From positions 372,001-436,000 of the forward strand of contig NZ_WRPP01000002.1 of NCBI RefSeq assembly GCF_009760405.1: a stretch of DNA of 64,000 nucleotides, given 5' to 3'. The notes beneath the pieces were generated by a model, which ran no database searches, was not told the origin of the DNA, and saw nothing but the letters and a program-made list of their open reading frames with translations. Origin of the DNA: Nocardia terrae. GTDB taxonomy: Bacteria > Actinomycetota > Actinomycetes > Mycobacteriales > Mycobacteriaceae. Shown here one piece after another: positions 1 through 8,045 of the stretch. Each line of letters begins with the position of its first letter. Position 1 is the stretch's first letter. Position numbers and translations under genes: made by a program.

Positions 1-6
1 CCCACG

Positions 7-462
7 GTGCGGGTGGAGGAGATCACCACCGGCCGCTGGCGCGGTGCCGAGGTGGGGACCGGGCATCCGTGGGACGGCATGCTCGTCGAAACTGGCTGGT
101 ATGGAAAGCAATTCGACAGCGCCGACAGCGTGCAACCGCTGCTGTTCTCCGGGCCGGACGGGGACGTCTTCGCCGTCGACCCGCGCCGGGTGCCGCTGTT
201 CCTCGCGGGCAAGGTGCCGGTCTCGGCCCTGCGCCCGGTGCGCCGCTCACTGGGCGTCCTGCGGCCGATGCTGCGCACGACCACGCCGCGCGCCCGGCTG
301 CGGAATCTGGAGTTCCGGGGAAAGTCCAGTGCCGCAATGATCTACGACCATCTGCCCATCATCGACATCTTCCGGCGCGTCGACGCGGACACGCTGCTCG
401 GTGTCATGGACATGCGCGGTCTGAACGAACCGTACTTCTTCGTGCTCTACCGCGACCGCTGA
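7..462 (+). CDS. GXWXG/DUF4334 domain protein (5' end may be cut off)
   Basis: Protein of about 151 residues that I recognise as the GXWXG domain followed by DUF4334, a two-part family of unknown reaction. The N-terminal part has the family-type TGRWRG and WDGMLVETGWYGK stretches. The C-terminal part has RLRNLEFRGKSSAAMIYDHLPIIDIFRRVD and ends EPYFFVLYRD. The first usable start is a GTG at position 7, six bases inside the window, so the real start may lie upstream. The next gene on the same strand is a flavin monooxygenase 79 bp away. The family call is fairly certain; the function is unknown. Confidence 0.8.
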   Translation: MRVEEITTGRWRGAEVGTGHPWDGMLVETGWYGKQFDSADSVQPLLFSGPDGDVFAVDPRRVPLFLAGKVPVSALRPVRRSLGVLRPMLRTTTPRARLRNLEFRGKSSAAMIYDHLPIIDIFRRVDADTLLGVMDMRGLNEPYFFVLYRDR

Positions 463-541
463 CCCGTGCCGCGAAGCGTCTGTGCCCGAGCCGAACTCGG
501 CCTACCATCGAAGGTGATGGTCTTCGGCTCGGGAGGTCCCG

Positions 542-1774
542 ATGGAACGTACGACCTGTCTCATCGCCGGCGGCGGTCCGGCCGGAATGTTTCTGGGGCT
601 CATGCTCGCCCGCGCGGGCATCGAGGTTACCGTGCTGGAGAAACACGGTGACTTCCTGCGCGACTTCCGCGGCGACACCGTGCACCCCACCACCCTGGAC
701 CTGATCGACGCGCTGGGGCTGCGCGAGGACTTCGCCAAGCTGCCGCAGCGGCGGCTCAACGATGTGCAGATCCCCATCGGCGGGCGGATGGTGCAGCTGG
801 CGACCCTGGCCCGGATCCCGGGCCGGCACAAGTACATCGCCATGGTGCCGCAATGGGATCTGCTGGATCTGCTGGCCCGCGCCGGCGATGTCGAACCGAG
901 CTTCCGGCTGCGCATGAACACCGAGGCGGTCGGCCTGGTCCACCAGGCCGGACGGGTCGTCGGGGTGCGCTACCGCGCGAAAGACGGTACCGAGGGCGAG
1001 ATCCGCGCCGAGCTGACGGTGGCCTGCGACGGCCGCGCCTCGGTGCTGCGGGCGGCGGCGGGACTCGGGGTGCGGAACTGGCCGACTCCCTTCGACGCCT
1101 GGTGGTTCCGGATTCCGCGGCACGACACCGACCCGGCCGGTCTGATCCCGGTGGTCAGCGCCGATCGCGTGGTGGTCATGTTCGATCGCGGCGACTACTG
1201 GCAGAGCGCCACCCTCATCGCCAAGGGCAGCGACGCGGAACTGCGCGGGAGCCAGCCGGTGGGGGTCATCATGCGCGATCTGGCCGAGGTGGTGCCGTGG
1301 CTGGCCGACCGCACCGAGGCCCTGCGGAGCTGGGACGAGGTCAAACTCCTCGACGTCAAACTCGATCGCCTCGACCGCTGGTACACCGACGGCCTGCTGT
1401 GCATCGGCGACGCCGCGCACGCCATGTCCCCGGTCGGCGGTGTCGGCATCAACCTCGCCGTGCAGGACGCGGTCGCGGCCGCGCGCATTCTCGGCCCGAA
1501 GTTGCTGTCGCACAGCGTCACCACCGCCGACCTGGCCCGGGTCCAGCGTCAGCGCATCCTGCCCACCGCGGTGATCCAGGGCATGCAGCGCATCGCCCAC
1601 GCCCGGGTCATCCGCCCGGCGGTGTCGGGGAAGCTGCCCGTCTCGAATGCCACGGAGACGCCGTTGGCCCTGCGAATCTTCCGGCGCATTCCGGTGATTC
1701 GCAGCCTGCCGGTCTTCCTGGTGGCGCGCGGCGTGATCCCCGAACGGGTACCCGATTTCGCGCGTCGCGCTTGA
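542..1774 (+). CDS. FAD-dependent monooxygenase (PheA/TfdB, UbiH-like)
   Basis: A 410-residue flavoprotein of the aromatic hydroxylase type, expected to use FAD and NAD(P)H to hydroxylate an unknown small substrate. The Rossmann dinucleotide motif GGGPAGMFLGLMLARAG lies near residues 10-26 and ends in an acidic residue (VLEKH). The second FAD motif, GDAAHAMSPVGGVGINLAVQDA, is near residue 295. The ATG is preceded by GGGAGG at good distance. It follows the DUF4334 gene and converges on alkB. An FAD-binding oxidoreductase is very likely; the substrate cannot be read from the sequence. Confidence 0.88.
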   Translation: MERTTCLIAGGGPAGMFLGLMLARAGIEVTVLEKHGDFLRDFRGDTVHPTTLDLIDALGLREDFAKLPQRRLNDVQIPIGGRMVQLATLARIPGRHKYIAMVPQWDLLDLLARAGDVEPSFRLRMNTEAVGLVHQAGRVVGVRYRAKDGTEGEIRAELTVACDGRASVLRAAAGLGVRNWPTPFDAWWFRIPRHDTDPAGLIPVVSADRVVVMFDRGDYWQSATLIAKGSDAELRGSQPVGVIMRDLAEVVPWLADRTEALRSWDEVKLLDVKLDRLDRWYTDGLLCIGDAAHAMSPVGGVGINLAVQDAVAAARILGPKLLSHSVTTADLARVQRQRILPTAVIQGMQRIAHARVIRPAVSGKLPVSNATETPLALRIFRRIPVIRSLPVFLVARGVIPERVPDFARRA

Positions 1775-1828
1775 AAGCCATTGCGGGCGTGCCGCACCGG
1801 GGTGGGTGCGCGGCGCCCGGACCCCTCG

Positions 1829-2455
1829 TTACCGGACGCCGCGCGGACGGAACTGAATGCTGATCCGCGGCCCCACCGGCCGCTTGGTCTTGGGAATGGC
1901 GTGCTCCCAGGTCCGCTGGCACGACCCGCCCATGACGATGAGATCCCCGTGCCCGAGCGGATACCGCACGCTCGCCCCGCCCCCGCGCGGCCGCAACATC
2001 AGCGCCCGCGCCGCCCCCACGGACACGATGGCCACCATGGTGTCGTCGGTCGCGCCCCGCCCGAACGTATCCCCGTGCCAGGCGACGCTGTCGTTCCCAT
2101 CGCGGTAGTAGCACAGCCCCGACGTCGTGAACGGCTCCCCGAGCTCCTCGGCGTAATGCGCGCTCAACGCGTCCCGCGCCTCGCCCAGCACCGGATCCGG
2201 CAGCTCCCGACCCTGCTCGTAAAAACAAAGCAGCCGAGGCACATCCACCATCCGGTCGTACATGGCCCGCCGATCCGCCCGCCACGGCACCCGCGCCACC
2301 AACCGCTCGAACACCTCGTCCGCCCCGCTCAACCACCCCGGCAGCACATCCACCCACGCCCCGTCCCCGAGCTCGGTGCGCCGAATCCCGTCCAGCCCAC
2401 CGACCCCGACCTCCCCGAACCCATCGAGCAGCGATCCCTGCAGTGGTGTCGACAT
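1829..2455 (-). CDS. alkB: AlkB-like 2-oxoglutarate/Fe(II) dioxygenase, DNA alkylation repair
   Basis: A 208-residue protein of the AlkB family, which removes alkyl groups from DNA bases using Fe(II) and 2-oxoglutarate. The iron ligands are visible as the HGD motif (H127, D129) and the later H185 in TWEHAIPKT. The 2-oxoglutarate-binding arginines sit in RISIQFR (R197 and R203). A LexA-type palindrome lies 22 bp upstream of the start, which suggests SOS control. It faces the divergent ribB-like gene. Oxidative repair is the family role; whether DNA or RNA is preferred cannot be seen. Confidence 0.88.
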   Translation of the reverse strand: MSTPLQGSLLDGFGEVGVGGLDGIRRTELGDGAWVDVLPGWLSGADEVFERLVARVPWRADRRAMYDRMVDVPRLLCFYEQGRELPDPVLGEARDALSAHYAEELGEPFTTSGLCYYRDGNDSVAWHGDTFGRGATDDTMVAIVSVGAARALMLRPRGGGASVRYPLGHGDLIVMGGSCQRTWEHAIPKTKRPVGPRISIQFRPRGVR

Positions 2456-2476
2456 GCGCCCGAACCTACCACAAGA

Positions 2477-2492
2477 TCGAACGTATGTTCGG
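2477..2492 (-). promoter_or_regulatory. Probable LexA/SOS box of alkB
   Basis: TCGAACGTATGTTCGG matches the actinobacterial SOS consensus TCGAAC-N4-GTTCGA at 11 of 12 fixed positions; only the last base differs. It lies 21 bp upstream of the alkB start codon and about 100 bp from the divergent ribB-like gene, so it is best placed to repress alkB. Confidence 0.65.
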
Positions 2493-2593
2493 TGGCGTCG
2501 ATGGGTAATGATCTCCGTTGAAAGATGATCTTGGTTTGTTGAGCGTCTGTGTTGTGTGATCCCATTCCCGAGACCGGGCGGAGGCCGCTGACG

Positions 2594-3259
2594 ATGACTG
2601 TTCCAGCCACTACGCAATACCGGGTGAACCTGTTCGACGAACTCGACGACGCGGTCCACGAGATCGCCGCCGGGCGAGCGGTGATCGTGGTCGATGACGA
2701 GCATCGCGAGAACGAGGGCGATCTGATCATGGCCGCCGAACACGCCACTCCCGAAATGCTGGGGTTCTTCATCCGCTACACCGGAGGCGTGGTGTGTGCG
2801 CCGATGCCGGCCGAACGCGCGGATGCGCTGGGGCTGCCGTTGATGACAGCGACGAACCAGGATTGCAAACAGACCGCGTTCACCGTCACCGTCGACGCGG
2901 TCGCGGACGTGGTATCCGGGATCAGCGCCGCAGATCGGGCCGCCACCCTGCGGGCGCTGGCGGACCCGGCCACCAACTCCGGTGATCTGCAACGGCCGGG
3001 CCATGTGTTCCCGCTGCGCGCGCACCCGCAGGGGCTGACCGCACGGCAGGGCCATACCGAGGCGGGCGTGGAGTTGATGCGGCTGGCCGGGCTGGCGCCG
3101 ATCGCGGTGATCAGCGAGGTGTGTCACGACGACGGGTCGGTGATGCGAGTGCCCGCGCTGCGTGCCTTCGCCGATGCCCATGGGCTGAAACTGATTTCGA
3201 TCGATCAACTCCTCGCCCGGCAGGGCGCGGCCCGGTCGACCGCGACCGTTCGGGCATGA
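2594..3259 (+). CDS. ribB: 3,4-dihydroxy-2-butanone 4-phosphate synthase (stand-alone RibB)
   Basis: A 221-residue enzyme that converts ribulose 5-phosphate to 3,4-dihydroxy-2-butanone 4-phosphate plus formate in riboflavin synthesis. Family motifs are [44 protein letters not shown] and GHTEAGVELMRLAG. There is no GTP cyclohydrolase II half, unlike the ribBA gene at 53114. The ATG at 2594 follows a GGAGG and was preferred over an upstream in-frame codon. The stop overlaps the next start (ATGA), so translation is coupled to a HAD phosphatase. The family call is certain; why a second copy exists is open. Confidence 0.9.
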   Translation: MTVPATTQYRVNLFDELDDAVHEIAAGRAVIVVDDEHRENEGDLIMAAEHATPEMLGFFIRYTGGVVCAPMPAERADALGLPLMTATNQDCKQTAFTVTVDAVADVVSGISAADRAATLRALADPATNSGDLQRPGHVFPLRAHPQGLTARQGHTEAGVELMRLAGLAPIAVISEVCHDDGSVMRVPALRAFADAHGLKLISIDQLLARQGAARSTATVRA

Positions 3260-3927
3260 GCGAACGCGTCGAGGCGGTCCTGTTCGATCTGGACGGCACC
3301 CTGGCCGCGACCATGAACCCGTGGGATCGCTGCTGGTCGGATTACGCGGCACGGCACGGCCATCGCTGGGGTGAAGCCGACCGTCACCGAACCCACGGTC
3401 ACGGTGACTGGGCGGTCCACCTGGCCCGGGTATGCGGGATCGGACGGCCCGAGCAGGTGGTCGCCGACTGTGTCGATCTGATGCTCGAGCAGGTCGACAC
3501 CGGGCAGATCGCCTTGTTGCCCGGTGCGGAGAAGCTGCTGGCCACCGCCGCCGAGCGGGTGCCGGCCGGTGTGGTGTCGGCGTCACCGCGCCGATTCGTG
3601 CATGCCGTCCTCGACCACTTCGACCTGCGCCGCTCGCTGCGGGTCGTGGTCACCCGCGAGGACCGGGCACAGACCAAACCGCATCCCGCGCCCTGGCTGC
3701 ACGCGGCGAGCCTGTTGAGCGTAGACCCGCGATCGTGTGTCGCGGTGGAGGATTCGGCCGCGGGCATCCGTTCCGCGCACACCGCGGGAATGCGAGTGCT
3801 CGCGATCCCGAGCTGGGGTCCACCCCGGCATCCAGCCGAAGCCGACCTGGCCGCCCACCTGGCCGTCGACGCGCTCCAGGCCGACCGCTGGCTTCGCCGC
3901 ACCCTGACCGAGATGAGCCCGGTCTAG
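3256..3927 (+). CDS. HAD-superfamily phosphatase (beta-phosphoglucomutase-like)
   Basis: A 223-residue HAD hydrolase. Motif I is FDLDGTLA (nucleophile and acid aspartates both present), motif II is the VSAS stretch, motif III the KPHP lysine, and motif IV is VEDSAAGIRSAHTAGM, as in the beta-phosphoglucomutase/phosphatase branch. The ATG overlaps the ribB stop by four bases. The riboflavin pathway needs a HAD phosphatase for the 5-amino-6-ribitylamino-uracil phosphate intermediate. A role there, or on the RibB product, is a reasonable inference from the coupling but is not proven. Confidence 0.82.
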   Translation: MSERVEAVLFDLDGTLAATMNPWDRCWSDYAARHGHRWGEADRHRTHGHGDWAVHLARVCGIGRPEQVVADCVDLMLEQVDTGQIALLPGAEKLLATAAERVPAGVVSASPRRFVHAVLDHFDLRRSLRVVVTREDRAQTKPHPAPWLHAASLLSVDPRSCVAVEDSAAGIRSAHTAGMRVLAIPSWGPPRHPAEADLAAHLAVDALQADRWLRRTLTEMSPV

Positions 3928-4019
3928 AGCTCGACGACCGCCTGGCGAGTCCCGGTCCGGGCGATCTCGGCCCGCATTCGGAACCGGATTCGTGGAGTTC
4001 CCCTCGGCCGCGCGGATCG

Positions 4020-4826
4020 CTATCGGCCGGTAAGGGCTTCGACGACCGGGGCGAACCGGTCGGCGAAGTCGGCGCCGAAGATGAAGTAGGAGAAGCCCAT
4101 TTCGTCGCGGCGGCGCTGAATCTCGTCGATCGCGGCCGCGGGGTCGTCCGGGAGGACGGTCATCGCGTCGGCGGCGTGGAGGGCGGCGGTGTCGGTGTCG
4201 GGGCGGGCCATGTGCGGGGCGACCGTGTCGCCGATGACCGGGACGGCGAGGGCGAGTTCGACGTCGGCTTTCGCGCGGAAATCGGTTGCCAGACGGGCGA
4301 CTTCGGCACGGGGGTGCTCGCCCAGGACGAAGGTGACGATGTCGGCTGCTTCCGCGGCCAGGGCCTGGGCCTTCGGGCCGAGTACGGCCATTGCGACGGG
4401 GGTGTGGTGGTCGGGGCCGTCGAGTTCGCGCAGGGATCGGACGGTCTCGCGGATGTCGGCCAGGCGCTGGTGCGGTGGCGGGACAGCGGGCATGCGCTTG
4501 TCGCGGAGCTCGTCTTCGATTCCCGGTCTGCCGGTGCCGATTCCCATTTCGAAGCGGCCCTCGGTCAGCAGGGAGAGCGAGTGCGCCTCCCACGCGGTCA
4601 GCCAGGCCGGACGGAACGGGGACGCGTACACCCACGCGCCCACGCGCAGATCGGTGACGGCCGCGACGGTGGCCAGCATCGGTGCGGGAGCGGGCTGCGT
4701 CAGCGGGAAGTCCGGCACCAGCAGCGTCGAGTACCCGTGGTCGGCAATGCGGCGCGCCCGATCCCGCCACGTGGGCACATCGGTCATGAGCGGGGCAACG
4801 ACCCCGAATCGAAACGGTCTCGTCAT
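4020..4826 (-). CDS. LLM-class (luciferase-like, F420-type) oxidoreductase
   Basis: A 268-residue TIM-barrel oxidoreductase of the luciferase-like monooxygenase superfamily. In actinobacteria many of these use coenzyme F420. Typical features are the start FRFGVVAPL, the WRDRARRIADHGYSTLLVPDF strand-helix unit, and LLTEGRFEMGIGTGRPGIEDE. The ATG at 4826 has an AAGGAG upstream and removes a poorly supported N-terminal extension. It is the last gene of a minus-strand group behind two alpha/beta hydrolase genes, probably under the TetR operators near 6450-6487. The substrate is unknown. Confidence 0.82.
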   Translation of the reverse strand: MTRPFRFGVVAPLMTDVPTWRDRARRIADHGYSTLLVPDFPLTQPAPAPMLATVAAVTDLRVGAWVYASPFRPAWLTAWEAHSLSLLTEGRFEMGIGTGRPGIEDELRDKRMPAVPPPHQRLADIRETVRSLRELDGPDHHTPVAMAVLGPKAQALAAEAADIVTFVLGEHPRAEVARLATDFRAKADVELALAVPVIGDTVAPHMARPDTDTAALHAADAMTVLPDDPAAAIDEIQRRRDEMGFSYFIFGADFADRFAPVVEALTGR

Positions 4827-4895
4827 TCCTGGACTCCTTCTCCGTCGGTCTGTCCAGAGGTGTCGACGGAGAAGGAGTTCGAAAATCATCGGTCC

Positions 4896-5780
4896 TCAGG
4901 CCCGAACCTGATCATGCCGGTTCGCGAAGTCCAGGAACCGGGGGATCACCTGCTCCGGTATGGCCCACAGCATTTCATGGCCCACGCCGGGGTAGACGTC
5001 CACCACGGCTCCCCGGAGGTGATCGCGGGCCCGCTGCGCCCCGACCTGCGGATCATTGGCGACCGTGTCCGCGCCGAACAGCACCATCGTCGGCGCGGTG
5101 ACGGCCGCCAGCTGCTCATCGGAGAGCGGTCGTTCCCACGGCATGGCGATGCGGAACTTGATCGCGCCGAGGATCATCGTCCAGATTTCCTCGCGGTGCC
5201 GCAGACCGGGGGTCAGCCACTCGGTGAACTTCTCCATGCGCTTGCGAGTCGGGATGATCCCGCCGACCAGGAACTTGAGCAGCACGCTCCACTTCGGTTT
5301 GGTGAACGTGGCCCCGCCGGGCTCGAGCATGGTCAGGCTCGCCAGCCGGTCCGAATGCCGCACCCCGACCAGCAGCGCCAGCCACGATCCCATCGAATAC
5401 CCGGCCAGGTGCACACGTTCCGCGCCCAAGCCGTCGAACACCTCGATCAACCAGGCGACGATGTCGGCCTCGTCGCGAAGGGGCGCGGTCTGCTCGCTGC
5501 GTCCGGCCCAGCCCAGCGGGTCGATCGTGTACACCACCCGATCTCGCGACAGGTCCGCGATGACCGTCTCCCAGAACAATCCGTTGCCCGGCATGCCCGG
5601 CAACAGCACGATCGGTGTGCCGTACCCGGATCCGGATTCGCGCACCCGCGTGATCCCGTACGAGGTCTTGATATCGAGATCGGTCGACGGCACAGGCCAT
5701 TGCGCGGCGACGACGTCATAGGCGCTCAGGTACTTCGCCTCGGCCTTGGCGCTGATGAAACGTCCGATCTTGTCGGCCAT
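4896..5780 (-). CDS. Alpha/beta hydrolase
   Basis: A 294-residue alpha/beta hydrolase. The nucleophile elbow is GYSMGSW, the oxyanion strand is PIVLLPGMPGNG, the acid is in VLFGADTVANDP, and the histidine is in YPGVGHEM. The start has a GGAGG. Its N-terminal half is clearly paralogous to the broken gene directly upstream: shared motifs are IPST/VPST, TSYGxTxVRxxGSGxGTP and the same spacing to GYSxGxW. It is probably cotranscribed with the LLM oxidoreductase gene 69 bp downstream. The substrate is unknown. Confidence 0.85.
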   Translation of the reverse strand: MADKIGRFISAKAEAKYLSAYDVVAAQWPVPSTDLDIKTSYGITRVRESGSGYGTPIVLLPGMPGNGLFWETVIADLSRDRVVYTIDPLGWAGRSEQTAPLRDEADIVAWLIEVFDGLGAERVHLAGYSMGSWLALLVGVRHSDRLASLTMLEPGGATFTKPKWSVLLKFLVGGIIPTRKRMEKFTEWLTPGLRHREEIWTMILGAIKFRIAMPWERPLSDEQLAAVTAPTMVLFGADTVANDPQVGAQRARDHLRGAVVDVYPGVGHEMLWAIPEQVIPRFLDFANRHDQVRA

Positions 5781-5825
5781 CCGGGCCTCCTCTTCCTCTT
5801 CGGTGCGGTGGTTCGGGTCGGTCTG

Positions 5826-6423
5826 TCAGTCGGCGCGCAGCAGTTCGGCCGGGTCGTGCATACGAGCGAAGCCCAGGATCCGGTCGAGTACGGCGTCCTT
5901 GTCGGGCCCTTGGAACAGCAGGCCGTGTGAGGCACCCGGGTAGATCTCCACCTCACAGGTCGGAATCTGTTGCAGCGCACGGGCGGGCCAGGCGCTCGGA
6001 TCCGTTGACGCCCGCCATGAATGCCCGCCACGCGCCGTCGGAGTAGCCCATGACGTGGGCATGCGGCAGGTCGAGCGCCGCGAGCGTCTCGTCCAGCCAT
6101 TTCCCGTAGTCGGCGCCGCCGGTGATGGGTGCGGTCTGCACGCTCAGCCCGGCCGCGCCGATGGTGTCGAGTGCGTAGACCGTCCGCTCGGCGGCGAGGC
6201 GCTCGATGATCGGGTGCCAGCACGCGCCATTGCCGTTCAAGGGGGGAATCAACACCAGCGGCGTTCCCTCGCCGCTGCCGCACTTGCGGACATGTGTTGT
6301 GCCATACGACGTTTCGACGTCGAACTCGGTGGACGGAATCGTCCACAGTGTCGACAGTGACGCGTAGGCCCTCATGTAGGCGTCCTCGGCCGTCTCGCTC
6401 TTCCATTGCCCGATCTGGGCCAT
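5826..6423 (-). pseudogene. Alpha/beta hydrolase remnant with internal deletion and frameshift
   Basis: Two reading frames together spell the start and end of a hydrolase paralogous to the intact gene at 4896-5780. The first frame, from the ATG at 6423 with GGGGAGG upstream, runs through GYSDGAWRAF to NGSERLA and soon stops. The second frame, from about 5990, continues RALQQIPTCEVEIYPGASHGLLF to the natural end. By alignment with the neighbour about 100 residues are missing at the junction, including the catalytic acid region. The gene is therefore broken, although the first 156 residues remain open and could be translated. Confidence 0.75.
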
Positions 6424-6447
6424 CACGCCTCCCCGTCATCCTCGTTG

Positions 6448-6465
6448 ATGGTATGAACGTATCAT
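6448..6465. promoter_or_regulatory. TetR operator copy 1 (imperfect)
   Basis: ATGGTATGAACGTATCAT is an inverted repeat with arms ATGGTA/TATCAT and a 6-bp spacer. It lies between the divergent hydrolase remnant and the TetR gene, and has the same form as the perfect copy at 6470-6487. The two copies are 22 bp apart start to start, about two helical turns. Confidence 0.7.
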
Positions 6466-6469
6466 AAAA

Positions 6470-6487
6470 ATGGTATCGGCGTACCAT
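6470..6487. promoter_or_regulatory. TetR operator copy 2 (perfect palindrome)
   Basis: ATGGTATCGGCGTACCAT has perfect arms ATGGTA/TACCAT around a 6-bp spacer. It probably binds the TetR protein encoded from 6530 and controls both that gene and the minus-strand hydrolase/LLM group. Confidence 0.75.
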
Positions 6488-6529
6488 CAAAAACTTCCAC
6501 CCCCAGGAGCCTCAGGAGAGCCGGTTCGC

Positions 6530-7129
6530 ATGCCACGTTTGGTCGATCACGAGCAGCGGCGGCGGGAGATCACCACCGCCGCGCGCAAGGTCATTGCCAC
6601 AGGCGGGCTGGACGCGGCCACGTTCCAGGCGGTGGCGGCGGAGGCCGGGATCTCGGTGCGGCTGATCCAGTACTACTTCGGCACCAAGCGGGATCTGATG
6701 CTGGCCACGCACAAGGCGGTCGTGGAGGACTGGGGGAAGGCGTTCGCGGCGGCGCTCGGCGGGCTGGCTCCGGACGCGACGCCGCGCGAGGTCGTCCGGG
6801 CCGTGTCGATCGGGCTGATCCCGCTCGATGATCAAGGGCACCAGGACAATCTGGTGTTCGCGGCGTTTCACGCGGCCAACCTGACCGGCAATACCGTCAC
6901 CTCGGAGGAGATGATGGGAGCCCCGCGCTATCTGATCACCAGCTTCACCGAGCAGCTGCGGCGCGAACGCCCGGACGAATCAGACGCGCACGCAACCGAA
7001 CTCGACGCCGAATTGATCGTGCTCACGGCCAGCGCCGTCAGTCAGGCGATCCTGGCCGGCGGGGCCACCCGGGAGCGGGCGGTCGAATTGCTCGACCACC
7101 TGCTCGACCGGGTGTTCACGCGAGAATGA
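6530..7129 (+). CDS. TetR-family transcriptional regulator
   Basis: A 199-residue TetR/AcrR regulator. The N-terminal helix-turn-helix is ITTAARKVIATGGLDAATFQAVAAEAGISVRLIQYYFGTKRDLMLA, of the type with a YYF recognition-helix end. The rest is a helical ligand-binding domain. The ATG at 6530 follows AGGAG and leaves the two operator palindromes in untranslated DNA. It is divergent from the hydrolase/LLM group, so autorepression plus control of that group is the likely circuit. The ligand is unknown. Confidence 0.88.
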   Translation: MPRLVDHEQRRREITTAARKVIATGGLDAATFQAVAAEAGISVRLIQYYFGTKRDLMLATHKAVVEDWGKAFAAALGGLAPDATPREVVRAVSIGLIPLDDQGHQDNLVFAAFHAANLTGNTVTSEEMMGAPRYLITSFTEQLRRERPDESDAHATELDAELIVLTASAVSQAILAGGATRERAVELLDHLLDRVFTRE

Positions 7130-7130
7130 G

Positions 7131-8039
7131 CTAGCGCTCCTGTTCGCCGACCTGGGCGCGGACGAAATCCACGACCGCGTCGGTGAATTCGTCATTGGCG
7201 TCGCTGGCCGCGGTGTGGGCGGCGGTGCCGATCTCGGCGTACTCGGCGTGCGGGACCAGAGCCCGGAAGGCGGCTACGCCCTCGTCGCTGACCACGTCGG
7301 AGAGCTTGCCGCGCACCAGCAGCACCGGGATGGTCAGCCCGCGGGCCGCGTTCTCGAGCAGTTCGGTCTGCACGTCGATCTCCTCGCCGCGGCCGTCGCC
7401 GCGCGGGGACAGCATGGCCGGATCCCAGTGCCAGTACCAGCGGCCGTCGGCCCGCTGCCGCAGATTGCGCTGCAGCCCTTCGGGATTGCGCGGGCGGCGG
7501 CGGTGGGGGAGGTATTCGGCGACCGCGTCGGCGGCCTCCTCGAGGCTGGCGAATCCCTCGGGGTTGCTGCCCAGGAAGTTGATGACGCGCTCGACGCCCT
7601 TGCGTTCGGGGCGCGGGACCACATCGACCAGCACCAGGCCCGTGATGAGCTCGCGGTCGGGGTGGGTGGTCGCGATGAGCCCGGTCAGGCCGCCCATGCT
7701 CGCGCCGACGATGAACGCCGGTTTGCCGAGTTGCCGCAGCACCGCCATCAGGTCCTCGACCATGGCGTCGCGGCGGTAGTTGCCCTCGGGATCCCAGGCG
7801 CTGTCGCCGTGCCCGCGCGCGTCGAGCAGGACCGCGTGCATTCCGGCCTTGGCCAGGGCCAGCCCGGAGTCCTTCCACGAGCCGCGGGTCTGCCCGCCGC
7901 CGTGCAGGAAGACGACCAGTGGCCCGTCCTCGGGTCCCCAGCTGTCCCCGGCGAGGACGATCCCGCCCTGGCCGCGAAAGCTCACCCGTGCGGGTTCGGT
8001 GAATTCAGCGTCATTGCTCACCCTCCGAGCATCGCACAC
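7131..8039 (-). CDS. Alpha/beta hydrolase
   Basis: A 302-residue alpha/beta hydrolase with oxyanion motif LVVFLHGGGQTRGSW, the LLDARGHGDS loop, nucleophile elbow GASMGG, acid near LLVRGKLSDVVSD and histidine in GTAAHTAA. It is close to epoxide hydrolase-like and haloperoxidase-like esterases. Starts GTG 8039 and GTG 8021 are both possible; neither has an ideally placed ribosome site. It converges on the TetR gene with a one-base gap and precedes the MscS gene on the other side. The substrate is unknown. Confidence 0.84.
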   Translation of the reverse strand: MCDARRVSNDAEFTEPARVSFRGQGGIVLAGDSWGPEDGPLVVFLHGGGQTRGSWKDSGLALAKAGMHAVLLDARGHGDSAWDPEGNYRRDAMVEDLMAVLRQLGKPAFIVGASMGGLTGLIATTHPDRELITGLVLVDVVPRPERKGVERVINFLGSNPEGFASLEEAADAVAEYLPHRRRPRNPEGLQRNLRQRADGRWYWHWDPAMLSPRGDGRGEEIDVQTELLENAARGLTIPVLLVRGKLSDVVSDEGVAAFRALVPHAEYAEIGTAAHTAASDANDEFTDAVVDFVRAQVGEQER

Positions 8040-8045
8040 GTCGGT

